Below are positions 18,477 to 27,036 of a DNA stretch of 64,000 bases, piece after piece. The notes below the pieces were generated by a model. That model saw nothing but the letters and a program-made list of their open reading frames with translations, was not told where the DNA came from and ran no database searches. The DNA lies in the NCBI RefSeq assembly GCF_001403635.1, contig NZ_LN879468.1, forward strand, positions 682,001 through 746,000. Reading direction: 5' to 3'. Position 1 is the first letter of the stretch, and each line of letters opens with the position of its first letter. Both the position numbers and the translations under genes were made by a program. Origin of the DNA: Clostridium massiliamazoniense (lineage in GTDB: Bacteria > Bacillota > Clostridia > Clostridiales > Clostridiaceae).

Positions 18477-19268
18477 TTAATTATTGACCTTACTTGCAGC
18501 TTTCTCTTTTGCAATAAAATAAAGAGGTAAGGCCATAAATAAAGTTCCACCTATAAAGTTTCCTACAGACACCCAAAGAAGATTGTGTCCAGCTCCTAAA
18601 AATGATATGGCATAAGAACTATGCTCCATAAATAAAGGCATTGAAAATAATGTCATATTTGCTATACTATGCTCAAATCCAGCTGTTATAAAAGTATATA
18701 AGCACCAAAATATCATTATAAGCTTTCCTGATTCACTTTTTAATTTATAGGAAAACCAAGCTGATAAGCATACTAAAATATTACACAAAATTCCTTTAAA
18801 AAATAAATCCATTGCTGGAGTATTCATTTTTAACTCAGCTGATTTTAATATATATTCTGTAACATAAGGCGTTGCTGCATTAGCCTTTACATATAAAAAG
18901 GCTGCTATAACTGACCCTATAATATTTCCAATATAGCTTGCTAATAATATTTTAATCATGTCCATAAAAGTAACCTTTTTATATAAAGAACCTATAGACA
19001 TTATTAAAGAATTACTAGTAAATAAATCTACCCCTACCATTATTACTAAACTAAGTGCAACACCAAAAGATACTCCCATAACAATTTTTGTTCCAGCAAC
19101 ATTTCCATGGTCTAATATACCACCTACAGTATATAGTAACATAACACCTAATCCAACAAACATTCCACCAAGAGCAGCCATGATTATATACCTAATCTTG
19201 CTATCATTGAAAATGGTTACTTTCTTTTTTGCAGAATGACAAAGCGCATTCATTTCTTCTGTAAACAT
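18477..19268 (-). CDS. Formate/nitrite transporter family channel (FocA/NirC/HSC type)
   Basis: 263 aa with six membrane helices and the FNT signatures: LFTSNSLIM in the second repeat region, KGILCNILVCLSAW, and AGFEHSIANM. Family members pass formate, nitrite or hydrosulfide as pentamers in the cytoplasmic membrane. Clostridia have all three kinds, and nothing adjacent settles the substrate. It is monocistronic, with a good promoter and its own terminator. Confidence 0.9.
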   Translation of the reverse strand: MFTEEMNALCHSAKKKVTIFNDSKIRYIIMAALGGMFVGLGVMLLYTVGGILDHGNVAGTKIVMGVSFGVALSLVIMVGVDLFTSNSLIMSIGSLYKKVTFMDMIKILLASYIGNIIGSVIAAFLYVKANAATPYVTEYILKSAELKMNTPAMDLFFKGILCNILVCLSAWFSYKLKSESGKLIMIFWCLYTFITAGFEHSIANMTLFSMPLFMEHSSYAISFLGAGHNLLWVSVGNFIGGTLFMALPLYFIAKEKAASKVNN

Positions 19269-19302
19269 ATTTGTCCCCCTAAAAATTTTAAAATCCCCAT
19301 TT

Positions 19303-19348
19303 ATTATACTATTAATAAATTAGCTTTACAACATTTAACTTAAGTTAA
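19303..19348 (-). promoter_or_regulatory. Promoter and candidate operator of the FNT channel gene
   Basis: On the minus strand, TTGTAA (19331-19326) and TATAAT (19308-19303) are spaced by 17 bases. Four bases upstream of the -35 box lies a perfect 14-bp palindrome, TTAACTTAAGTTAA (19335-19348). Its position suits an activator, possibly redox- or anaerobiosis-linked given the gene. The identity of any regulator is unknown. Confidence 0.55.
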
Positions 19349-19370
19349 CTTATTAATATATTATAAACAA

Positions 19371-19410
19371 AAATAGACTTAGAAGCCTTTACAGCACTCT
19401 AAATCTATTT
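19371..19410 (-). terminator. Terminator after the second HTH-TPR regulator
   Basis: AAATAGACTTAGA pairs with TCTAAATCTATTT with a small mismatch, over a 14-base loop, 15 bases after the stop at 19426. Confidence 0.65.
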
Positions 19411-19425
19411 CATATGATTATTATA

Positions 19426-20682
19426 TTAAATATCTTCGCTTTTTTCTAAGCTCATGGCTAAAGTAAGATACTTTATAGCCTCTCTAAGTTCACCAATAAC
19501 ATGGTACATTTCTGCCATTTCCATGTATCTTTCTTTTTTCTCTTCCATTGAAGCAAATCTTATTAACATATCAGTAGCTAAATTCATGTTCATTTCCCAT
19601 TGAATTAAACTCTTTTGTAATCTATGTATTTTTGCTTTATAAAGATAACTTCTCTCTATAAAGAAATGGTTATCTAATTTTATAGATACTTCCAAAGCTT
19701 CTTCACAATACTCTTTTGCTTTATCTATACTGTTATAACTTATTAATCTATTAATAATTCCTAATAATATTTGTATATAAGAAAAACTTTCTATATCCTT
19801 AACATTTTTCTTAGTTTCCTCTAGCAATTCTATTGCCTCTTGAGTTTTTTCTGCTTCAAAATAATTATCAGCTATTAATAATGCCATACTATTATAATAT
19901 AAATTAAATTCACCATTAAAATTCAAGTAAGCATCTAATTCTTTCTTGTAATCTTCTTTTAATTTCATATTTATAGCTGCTAATAATCCATTAATTATTG
20001 CTAAGGAATTCTCACTTAAATCTAAATTCAAATCTATTAAAGCTTTTAAAGTCTCTTTTGCTTTAATGTAATCATCCATATTGTAGTAAGAAAATGATAA
20101 CCAAATAATATTTTTAGCATATTCTTCTCTATATTCTTCTACACCCTTTAACTCTAATTGAGTTTTAGACATATTAAAATATGTAGCTGCATCACTAAAA
20201 TTTCTTCTAGATAAGAAGTAAAATGCTAAATCTTCATAATAAATTTGTTTTCCATCTTCAACTAAATCTTGTATTTCATTATATATATTTGTAATACTCT
20301 TTATCTCTTCTATTTTTTTTCTTTTAGTATATGCTTCAAATAATATATGAATAAATTTAAAAGATAATTCATTGTAATCCTTAGCTAAACAATAATCTAA
20401 TCTTTCTTTTATATCTTCAAAATCTTTTTCTGTAAGGCTTTTTTCTTTGTAGCTTTTTATACTTGCTTCAAGTTCCATAATATCATTATGAAGTAAATAT
20501 TCTATATTTAGCTCTAACCTTTCTGCAACCATTTTTAGTATCCACTCATCTGCTTTTACTTTATCATTTTCAATACAACTCATTTTTGATATTGAAATAT
20601 CAGATTTACAAAGTTCTTTTAATGTTACACCCTTATAAATTCTTGCTCTTTTTATCTTTTCCCCTGTTGATAAGAAGTTCAT
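19426..20682 (-). CDS. HTH-TPR transcriptional regulator (RNPP/Rgg-like), second of a pair
   Basis: 418 aa. An N-terminal Xre-type helix-turn-helix (about residues 5-60, GEKIKRARIYKGVTLKEL then ISKMSCIENDKVKADEW) is followed by a long run of TPR-like helices. This is the layout of RNPP regulators such as PlcR or Rgg, which bind short peptides with the TPR region. I found no obvious signal-peptide gene nearby. The ATG at 20682 has GGGTGAT upstream. It lies 24 bases after a paralogue, so both are probably co-transcribed. Target genes are unknown. Confidence 0.82.
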   Translation of the reverse strand: MNFLSTGEKIKRARIYKGVTLKELCKSDISISKMSCIENDKVKADEWILKMVAERLELNIEYLLHNDIMELEASIKSYKEKSLTEKDFEDIKERLDYCLAKDYNELSFKFIHILFEAYTKRKKIEEIKSITNIYNEIQDLVEDGKQIYYEDLAFYFLSRRNFSDAATYFNMSKTQLELKGVEEYREEYAKNIIWLSFSYYNMDDYIKAKETLKALIDLNLDLSENSLAIINGLLAAINMKLKEDYKKELDAYLNFNGEFNLYYNSMALLIADNYFEAEKTQEAIELLEETKKNVKDIESFSYIQILLGIINRLISYNSIDKAKEYCEEALEVSIKLDNHFFIERSYLYKAKIHRLQKSLIQWEMNMNLATDMLIRFASMEEKKERYMEMAEMYHVIGELREAIKYLTLAMSLEKSEDI

Positions 20683-20706
20683 ATTTATCACCCATCTACT
20701 TTACTA

Positions 20707-22008
20707 TCAATTTTTTATTATTCCTATTTTTCTAAGACTCTCTATTCCTTTATCTAAATACTTAGCTGATTCATAATCTCTCTTTAATTCTAAATAGAAT
20801 TTACCTAGAGTTATTGATATTTCTGCCTTTCTCTTTTCTAAGCCATATTTATCTGCAATATGAATCATATCTAAAAGAATAAATTCAGCTTTTTCCTTAT
20901 TATCTTCTAAGGAAGCAACTCTGTAGCATAAATTATTATAATCTAAAATTCTCTCTATATCGTCATTTTTTAAACTTTCCTTTATTGCTAGTAACATTTC
21001 ATTACACTTTTCTATATTTTTTAATTTGATGTAGTTTTCACAAATATCTATTAATGTTTCTACAAGTTTATCATCTCTATTATCACTTCTCATTTTCTTA
21101 GCTTTTTCATAATGACTAAATGATTCCTCTATATTATCAAATTCATAAAATAATCTTCCTAATGAGTTTTCTATAGATGCAATATCTTTTTCTTGTTGTA
21201 ATTCCTTAAATATACCTAAGCTTTTTTTAGAATATGTTATAGCATTTTCTAAATCTCCAGCTCTATTATATTCATCACTTAATAAGGCTAAAGCTTCGGC
21301 ATATCTCTTTCTATCATATATTTTCTCAAATTCTTCCTTTGCTAAGAAAGCAAAATTTATAGCTTGCCTAATATCTTCCATTAAGAAGTAAGTTTTTGAT
21401 AAATAATAATAAATTTGACCAAGTAAAGTATCCTCAGTTAATTTATTATTTACATACACTTTTTCAGCCTCTTTTAAATATGAATTTGAAGAATGGTATG
21501 CTTTTGCCCTAAGACTTATTTTTCCTGCTTTTAAGTAAGTGTTAACTATGTCAACATTACTACCTGTTTTTATAAACAATGCATTAGCAGCAAGGAAAAA
21601 TTGTTGAGCTAAGGCAAATTCATCTTGATTTAAATATACTTCAGCTCTTAAGTATAAATTCTTTGCTTTTCTATATTCTAAATTATATTTTTCAGCGTAA
21701 TATAATGCACTTTCAATATGTTGTTCAGCCTTTAAAACATTACCTTCTAATAAATATCTTTCAGCTGTTTGTTCAAAAAATAAACATATTTTTTCTGCTT
21801 GTGTTTTTTCTGACTCCATTAAATACTCTACGGAAGTATCTAAAGTATTAGCTAAATATTCAAGTAAATCCATAGATGGATTACTTCTTCCTGATTCAAC
21901 TAAACTTATTTGCCCTGGAGTTATTCTTTCCCCTGCTAAATCCTTTAGGGTCATGTTTAATTCTTTTCTTCTTCTTTTTATCTTTTCACCCAATGATAAT
22001 ATTTCCAT
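20707..22008 (-). CDS. HTH-TPR transcriptional regulator (RNPP/Rgg-like), first of a pair
   Basis: 433 aa. The helix-turn-helix (residues 5-60) is closer to consensus than in its neighbour: GEKIKRRRKELNMTLKDLAG and ITPGQISLVESGRSNPSMDLL. About nine TPR repeats follow, including NIVNTYLKAGKISLRAKAYH and YAEALALLSDEYNRAGDLEN. AAAGGATGAG precedes the chosen ATG. The pair probably arose by duplication, and the proteins could form heterodimers. A peptide ligand is inference from family knowledge. Confidence 0.84.
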   Translation of the reverse strand: MEILSLGEKIKRRRKELNMTLKDLAGERITPGQISLVESGRSNPSMDLLEYLANTLDTSVEYLMESEKTQAEKICLFFEQTAERYLLEGNVLKAEQHIESALYYAEKYNLEYRKAKNLYLRAEVYLNQDEFALAQQFFLAANALFIKTGSNVDIVNTYLKAGKISLRAKAYHSSNSYLKEAEKVYVNNKLTEDTLLGQIYYYLSKTYFLMEDIRQAINFAFLAKEEFEKIYDRKRYAEALALLSDEYNRAGDLENAITYSKKSLGIFKELQQEKDIASIENSLGRLFYEFDNIEESFSHYEKAKKMRSDNRDDKLVETLIDICENYIKLKNIEKCNEMLLAIKESLKNDDIERILDYNNLCYRVASLEDNKEKAEFILLDMIHIADKYGLEKRKAEISITLGKFYLELKRDYESAKYLDKGIESLRKIGIIKN

Positions 22009-22143
22009 ATTCAACTCATCCTTTAAACTGTTCTATTATTAAATATACTGACTTTATTAAATTATAACACATATTTCTAGTGTTTTTTGCATTTATTCTT
22101 TAAGTTTTTTTTAATAAAATTAGAATTTTTCAAAATGCCTATA

Positions 22144-22182
22144 AAAAAAAGAGAAATTTTTTAAAAAAACTTCTCTTTTTTT
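22144..22182. terminator. Hairpin terminator in the gap before the HTH-TPR operon
   Basis: AAAAAAAGAGAA pairs with TTCTCTTTTTTT over a 15-base A/T loop. It lies between the minus-strand gene ending at 22369 and the start of the HTH-TPR operon, so on the minus strand it would stop transcription of the upstream genes. Confidence 0.75.
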
Positions 22183-22239
22183 ATTAACTCAATTTTAAAG
22201 GAATCTTATATAAGTATTTTACTCTTTAGTTGTATAATT

Positions 22240-22373
22240 TTTTTCTGATAGCTAGAGGCTGTAATACTCCTATCTTCTATAAGTAGGAGCTAAACATCCT
22301 CACGCTTCTAGATAACTTTGACTAAGCATTCAAATGGAATCAAAACTCCTCCTGAATTAAGTCTACGTTTATC
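22240..22373 (-). repeat. T2 two-hairpin repeat, copy 3 (reverse)
   Basis: Read on the minus strand: ATAAACGTAGACTTAATTCA, then TTTTGATTCC with TTAGTCAAAG, then a strong hairpin, CTCCTA with TAGGAG, enclosed by GAGGATGT with ACAGCCTC. It ends CTCTAGCTATCAGA. Its first bases contain the stop codon of the small gene ending at 22369. It therefore lies in that gene's 3' untranslated region. Confidence 0.8.
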
Positions 22374-22542
22374 TTATCTTTGACATCATTTGATCGTAGC
22401 CATCTCCTAAAGCACATAAAGCAACTCTACTAGCTTTTTTTATTTTTCTTTGGGTCTTTCTATCTAGGGTTGGAACCATCATAACACCTATAGTTGCTCC
22501 AACTATAGTTCCTGCTGTTATTCCCATTAGTACTTTTCCCAT
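22369..22542 (-). CDS. Small YtxH-like protein
   Basis: 57 aa: a glycine-rich hydrophobic N-terminus (MGKVLMGITAGTIVGATIGV) likely to span or enter the membrane, then a basic helical tail (DRKTQRKIKKASR). The form resembles YtxH/gas-vesicle-like small proteins, though it is too short for a firm call. GAGGTG sits six bases before the ATG at 22542. The stop codon falls at the edge of a T2 repeat, so the C-terminus may have been set by that insertion. Confidence 0.65.
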   Translation of the reverse strand: MGKVLMGITAGTIVGATIGVMMVPTLDRKTQRKIKKASRVALCALGDGYDQMMSKIR

Positions 22543-22636
22543 ATTTAACACCTCTTTTTTAATTTATTTCAGTGTTATTTTTACCATTATATCGTTACTT
22601 ATGTTAGTGTATTTTTGGAATATAACTTAATATTTC

Positions 22637-23269
22637 TTATTTCAAAAGTGCCTCTTTTGCTAATAAATCTGCCATATCATTATATTTATTTCCGCTATGG
22701 CCTTTTATTTTTTTAAATGAAACTTTTACTTCTTTCATTTTCTCTTGCATATATGCATTATATTCCTTTGTTAATTCTCTATTTCTCTTCCAAGTTCCTA
22801 AAGCCCAACTTTCCACACCTTGATAATCATAACAAATTGTTATTGCCTTTAAATTATTATTCAATGCATATTCAACTGCCTTCATAGCTCCCATTACTTC
22901 TCCAGCTACATTCCTAAGAGCTATAGAATCTTCATTATTTCCAATGCCCTTATCTGTATGTATAACATCTCCATCTTTAATTACAACTAATCCATAAGAA
23001 AAATTATTCTTAACTTCCATGAAGCTACCATCTACATAAATATTAATACCCTCAAGTGTTTCTTCTGTATTTTCCTTAACTTTAGAACTTGCAACTCTTC
23101 CTTCGCTATTTATTTTAAGAAATTCCTTAGCATCTTCTATATTTTCAAAACTTTTATATATAGCACCCTTAGCACCTATAACCTCCTTTTGACACTCTGG
23201 CCAACTTTCTAAAATCATAGGAACTCCTGATTTACCAACTGCTACTGCATAATACTTCTTTTTAGCCAT
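22637..23269 (-). CDS. rnhA: Ribonuclease H with N-terminal viroplasmin (hybrid-binding) domain
   Basis: 210 aa. Residues 1-50 form the RNA/DNA-hybrid-binding domain (KKYYAVAVGKSGVPMILESW ending in AKEFLK), joined to an RNase HI domain. The catalytic acidic residues fit INIYVDGSF (D), GEVMGAMKA (E), CYDYQGVESWA (D) and NDMADLLAKEA (D). It would cleave the RNA strand of RNA-DNA hybrids, including R-loops and primers. It follows the DUF1232 gene's operator region and is probably monocistronic. Confidence 0.93.
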   Translation of the reverse strand: MAKKKYYAVAVGKSGVPMILESWPECQKEVIGAKGAIYKSFENIEDAKEFLKINSEGRVASSKVKENTEETLEGINIYVDGSFMEVKNNFSYGLVVIKDGDVIHTDKGIGNNEDSIALRNVAGEVMGAMKAVEYALNNNLKAITICYDYQGVESWALGTWKRNRELTKEYNAYMQEKMKEVKVSFKKIKGHSGNKYNDMADLLAKEALLK

Positions 23270-23290
23270 AAATAATCTCTCCTTAATTTA

Positions 23291-23328
23291 AAAGGACTGT
23301 ATTCTAAAAAAATTAGATACGGTCCTTT
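23291..23328 (-). terminator. Terminator after the DUF1232 gene
   Basis: AAAGGACTGTAT pairs with ATACGGTCCTTT (one G-T pair) over a 14-base loop, directly after the stop at 23338 on the minus strand, and between it and the start of the RNase H gene. Confidence 0.8.
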
Positions 23329-23337
23329 GCTTTTTAA

Positions 23338-24399
23338 TTATGTTAAAGCATCTATTACATCATAAATCTTATTTAAATTTTTTGCACCTGTAAAGCCTGA
23401 AATATATTCCACAGCTTGTTTAAGCACAATAACAAGTTCATCTTTTCCTTGCCAATTTTCTAAAAGAACATTAGTATCAACATCTGACATTATTCTTTCT
23501 AATGCAAATAAAATAACTGCTAATTCATCTAACTGACCTAAAACAGGTATCTTGTCTGGAATTAAATCAAAAGGAAGTACAGTATATCCAAAACTTAATC
23601 CTAAAGCTATTCTTGTTTTTTTAGGAACACGCTTATCTTTAATAAGTCTACATATAAGAGCAATTAAATCTGGAATAAACATTATAAAATCACTATATGC
23701 TTTAGCATTGTTTGGTATATTTTTTACTATTGCATCTCTACTATGACTATAAACATCCTCAGTTTTTTCTATATTTATATTATAGACATAATCTGAATCA
23801 TTTAAATCATCACTTTCTAGGTTTTCCTTTTCCCTTTTCTTTAAAGGTTCCTCTTCTTTCTTTTCATTAGAATCTTTAACCTTTTCTTCTTTTATATTAT
23901 CTAATTCAGCTTCTTCTTCAACACTTATAGATGGCTTATTAGCCATTTCTGGTAAATTAACATTTATATTAGATACTGCAACATCTAGTTTTCCATTAGC
24001 CACTCTAGCCTCTGTTAAATCTAAATTTATAAATTTCATATCTTTTATAATCTTTTTTATATCAATTTTGATTTTATCTTCAACTATTTCTATACCCTTT
24101 TCTTTAAATCCCTTTAAAGCTATCTTTAAAGCTATTTTTCTAAATACTTTTAGTATACCAATCTTCATAAATGAAGCCTTTTTAAAGCCTAATGTTAATA
24201 TATTATTCTCTACTCCAACAACCTCAACCGAAGCACTAAATCCCAATGAAATAACTTTTTTAAATGACCCAGCTACTTTTAAAGAATTTCCTTCAAAAAT
24301 TATTTCATTTAAATTCAGTCCCTCTATTTTCATAAAATCATTTACCATTGATTTTATATCATCAGCACTTAAAGAAACTGTAATTTGCGATATATTCAT
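23338..24399 (-). CDS. DUF1232 (YkvA-like) protein with N-terminal beta domain
   Basis: 353 aa. Residues 1-150 form a lipid-binding-like beta-rich domain, followed by an acidic linker (about 160-200). The C-terminal DUF1232 domain includes LPFDLIPDKIPVLGQLDE near residue 275, a short conserved motif of small membrane-associated proteins. The N-terminal 140 residues align with the neighbouring gene at 24426, including the shared GSFKK/GTIKK and VSNI/LSNI ends. Function is unknown. The two genes are probably one operon. Confidence 0.75.
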   Translation of the reverse strand: MNISQITVSLSADDIKSMVNDFMKIEGLNLNEIIFEGNSLKVAGSFKKVISLGFSASVEVVGVENNILTLGFKKASFMKIGILKVFRKIALKIALKGFKEKGIEIVEDKIKIDIKKIIKDMKFINLDLTEARVANGKLDVAVSNINVNLPEMANKPSISVEEEAELDNIKEEKVKDSNEKKEEEPLKKREKENLESDDLNDSDYVYNINIEKTEDVYSHSRDAIVKNIPNNAKAYSDFIMFIPDLIALICRLIKDKRVPKKTRIALGLSFGYTVLPFDLIPDKIPVLGQLDELAVILFALERIMSDVDTNVLLENWQGKDELVIVLKQAVEYISGFTGAKNLNKIYDVIDALT

Positions 24400-24425
24400 A
24401 TATACTCCTCCTCATATTCTAACTT

Positions 24426-24818
24426 TTAACCAATTTTTTTAAGAGCTAAAAGCTTGTCTTCACTTATATTACTTAAGATCATTAATAACCCATCATCTAG
24501 CACTTCTATATCTTCTAAAGTTCCAATTCCTAAATTTAAAGATTCTAATAATTTATATCCATCTATTATTATTTTTTTACCATTTATCATAATTCCTTTA
24601 TCTTTAAATCTACTTATATTGGTTCCTTCTAATACTTTCTTTACTTTAGAAAATATATCTATTTTTAGTGATGTTACTTTTTTTATTTCCAGGGTAATAC
24701 TTCTTTCATCAAAGGTCTTTATTTTTAAAAGAATATTTCCATCTAAAGAAAAGAGTTTTTTTATAGTTCCTCTTACCTCTAAAGAACATTCCTTTGGTAA
24801 AAATTTAATATTTTTAAT
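24426..24818 (-). CDS. Paralogue of the DUF1232 N-domain; no standard start codon
   Basis: An uninterrupted frame of about 130 codons ends in TAA at 24426-24428. It reads IKNIKFLPKECSLEVRGTIK and continues to DGLLMILSNISEDKLLALKK. It has no ATG, GTG or TTG at its beginning: AGGAGG (24837-24832) is followed by AATAGTTTAGTTATT. ATT at 24818 is a possible start (13 bases from GGAGG), as in infC; a mutated TTG (TTA, 24824) is another. Codon use and homology to the next gene support a real or recently lost gene. It overlaps nothing else. Confidence 0.65.
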   Translation of the reverse strand: MKNIKFLPKECSLEVRGTIKKLFSLDGNILLKIKTFDERSITLEIKKVTSLKIDIFSKVKKVLEGTNISRFKDKGIMINGKKIIIDGYKLLESLNLGIGTLEDIEVLDDGLLMILSNISEDKLLALKKIG

Positions 24819-24989
24819 AACTAAACTATTACCTCCTATTATTTTTTAACTATTTCCTTTAGTTCTCTTTCTCTTAATAAAATTTTATCCCCTCTCATTT
24901 TACTAATACCTTCCTAAATTACCATACTATATACCCATTTTAGTATAAACTATTTTTTTTATTTTTTAAAGAGAATTCCCAATGTAAAA

Positions 24990-25019
24990 AGGACTGTATG
25001 CACTTTTTCATACAGTCCT
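24990..25019 (-). terminator. Terminator after pepF
   Basis: AGGACTGTATG pairs perfectly with CATACAGTCCT (11 bp), loop CACTTTTT, seven bases after the pepF stop on the minus strand, preceded on the plus strand by an A-run that gives the T-tail. Confidence 0.85.
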
Positions 25020-25026
25020 AAATATT

Positions 25027-26820
25027 TTAAATTAATTCTTCAAGCATATCTAAAAGCTCATTAAATCTTTCTAAAGTAGCCTCTAATGGCTTAGATGTAG
25101 TCATATCAACTCCACCATCTTTTATAGCATCTATTGGATATTTAGATCCACCAGCTTTTAAAAATCCTTTATACTTTTCTATATTTTCTTTGTTTCCTGT
25201 TAATATAGCTTTACTAAAAGCAGATGCTGCTGCATAACCTGTTGCATATTGATAAACATAGAAATCTGAATAGAAATGAGGGATTCTCGCCCATTCTATA
25301 GCAATTTCTTCATCTATTACTATATCTTCTCCAAAATACTTTTTATTAAGCTCTAACCATAATTCATTTAAATCCTTTGCTGTTAAAGCTTCTCCCTCTT
25401 CAATTTTTTCATGGGTAATTAACTCAAATTCTGCAAACATAAGCTGTCTAAACACTGTAGTTCTAATTTGTTCTAATTCTTGATTTATTAAATATAGTTT
25501 TTTTCCTTTATCATTTTCATCATTTATTAATTTATTAATCAATAATATTTCATTAGTTGTGGATGCTATTTCAGCACTAAATAATGTATAGTTTCCATAG
25601 ACATATGGTTGATTTTCTCTTGAATAATATGAATGAATTGAGTGTCCCATTTCATGTGCTAAAGTTGATACATCATTTAAGCTATGATTATAGTTTAAAA
25701 GTACATAAGGCATTGTATCATAGCTTCCCCATGAATAAGCCCCTGTTCTTTTACCTTTATTTTCATAAACATCTACCCATCTATTTTTTATACCTTCTTT
25801 AAAGATAGCTATATAATCTTCTCCTAGTGGTGCTAATCCACCTTCTACTATTTTTACTGCTTCATCATATTCTATTTCTTCTGAAGTATTTTCAACAACT
25901 GGTACATATAAATCATACATATGAAGTTCATCTAATTTAAGAAGTTTTTTCTTTATACCTACATATCTATGAAGAGTATTAAGATTCTTTCCTATAGTTT
26001 CTATTGCATTATAATAAACCTCTAATGGTATATTATTTGGACTTAAGGATGCATCTAAGGAATTTTTGTAATTTCTTGTTTTACTATTAAATATAAAAGT
26101 TTTTATAGAACTTACTAAACTAGTTCCTAAAGTATTTTCATATTTTTTGTATTCATTAAATAATCCTTTAAAAGCATCTTTTCTTACTTCTCTATTTTTA
26201 CTTCTAATAAAGTTGCCATAGTTACCTTCTGTTAAATCAACCTCTACACCATTTTCATCCTTAATTTTTGTGAATTTCATATCTGCATTAGTTAGCATTT
26301 CATATATATTTTCAGAAGCATTTAAACAATCTGATGCTGATGCTAAAAGAGCCTCCATTTCATCACTTAATATGTGGCTTTTACTTTTTAATAAACTTCT
26401 AAATAAGAAATCATATACCTTTAGCTCTTCATTACTATTAATAAATCCTATTAGTTCATCCTCTTCTAAAGCTAATATTTCTGGTTCAAAATAAGAGTTA
26501 TAACTTCCGAAAACAGCCATAAAGCTTTCTATTTTACTTGCTATAGCTTGGAAATCACTATTAGTAGTATCTTCATGACTTTTCATAGTAGCATATACAT
26601 ATAATTTTTCTAATTTTCTAGATAACTTTTCATTTAGTTTTAAATACTCTAATATACTTTCTCCATTGTTTAAAGTACCCTTAAACTTTTTTATTTCCTC
26701 TGATTCACTTTTTAAGCTTTCAAAATCCCTTTCCCAAGCATCTATACTAGGATATACTTTTTCCATATCCCATTTATATAATTCTTCAATTTCACTTCTT
26801 TTCTTTAATTCTTTACTCAT
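25027..26820 (-). CDS. pepF: Oligoendopeptidase F (M3B metallopeptidase)
   Basis: Cytoplasmic zinc peptidase that cleaves short peptides. 597 aa, the usual family length. The zinc site is HEMGHSIHSYYS at about residue 389, with the downstream glutamate in FSAEIASTTNE. The N-terminal helical domain (KLSRKLEKLYVYATMKSHED) is typical of M3B. The gene is monocistronic with its own terminator. Confidence 0.94.
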   Translation of the reverse strand: MSKELKKRSEIEELYKWDMEKVYPSIDAWERDFESLKSESEEIKKFKGTLNNGESILEYLKLNEKLSRKLEKLYVYATMKSHEDTTNSDFQAIASKIESFMAVFGSYNSYFEPEILALEEDELIGFINSNEELKVYDFLFRSLLKSKSHILSDEMEALLASASDCLNASENIYEMLTNADMKFTKIKDENGVEVDLTEGNYGNFIRSKNREVRKDAFKGLFNEYKKYENTLGTSLVSSIKTFIFNSKTRNYKNSLDASLSPNNIPLEVYYNAIETIGKNLNTLHRYVGIKKKLLKLDELHMYDLYVPVVENTSEEIEYDEAVKIVEGGLAPLGEDYIAIFKEGIKNRWVDVYENKGKRTGAYSWGSYDTMPYVLLNYNHSLNDVSTLAHEMGHSIHSYYSRENQPYVYGNYTLFSAEIASTTNEILLINKLINDENDKGKKLYLINQELEQIRTTVFRQLMFAEFELITHEKIEEGEALTAKDLNELWLELNKKYFGEDIVIDEEIAIEWARIPHFYSDFYVYQYATGYAAASAFSKAILTGNKENIEKYKGFLKAGGSKYPIDAIKDGGVDMTTSKPLEATLERFNELLDMLEELI

Positions 26821-26870
26821 AAAAACATCCTTTCTTTATCTTATTATTTTTTTATCATTTAATTATAAAA

Positions 26871-26935
26871 CTATGAAACTGTTTATCTCTTACTTATAAA
26901 AAATAAAAATATTATAACTTCTAGTCGTCAAATAA
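26871..26935 (+). repeat. T2 repeat, degenerate right half
   Basis: ATGAAACTGTTTATCTCTTACTTATA and the following CTTCTAGTCGTCA match the right half of the T2 consensus, with several changes that weaken the stem. It lies upstream of pepF, in the opposite orientation. Confidence 0.5.
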
Positions 26936-26947
26936 AATTTTAATTAA

Positions 26948-26986
26948 GGGTTGCATCAATATTCTCTAAAAATTTTGACACAACCC
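26948..26986 (-). terminator. Terminator after the acidic protein gene
   Basis: GGGTTG and TCAA pair with TTGA and CAACCC around a two-base internal loop, then a 15-base loop. It lies 50 bases past the stop at 27037. Confidence 0.6.
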
Positions 26987-27036
26987 CACTAATATTATTT
27001 AAAAGTTGAATATAAATAAAGATTAATTATATGTTA

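Noticed and set aside
24454-24849. A plus-strand reading frame of 131 codons
   Set aside because: It is antisense to the start-less minus-strand gene, has no ribosome binding site and reads as low-complexity Ser/Ile/Phe, as expected of a shadow frame.
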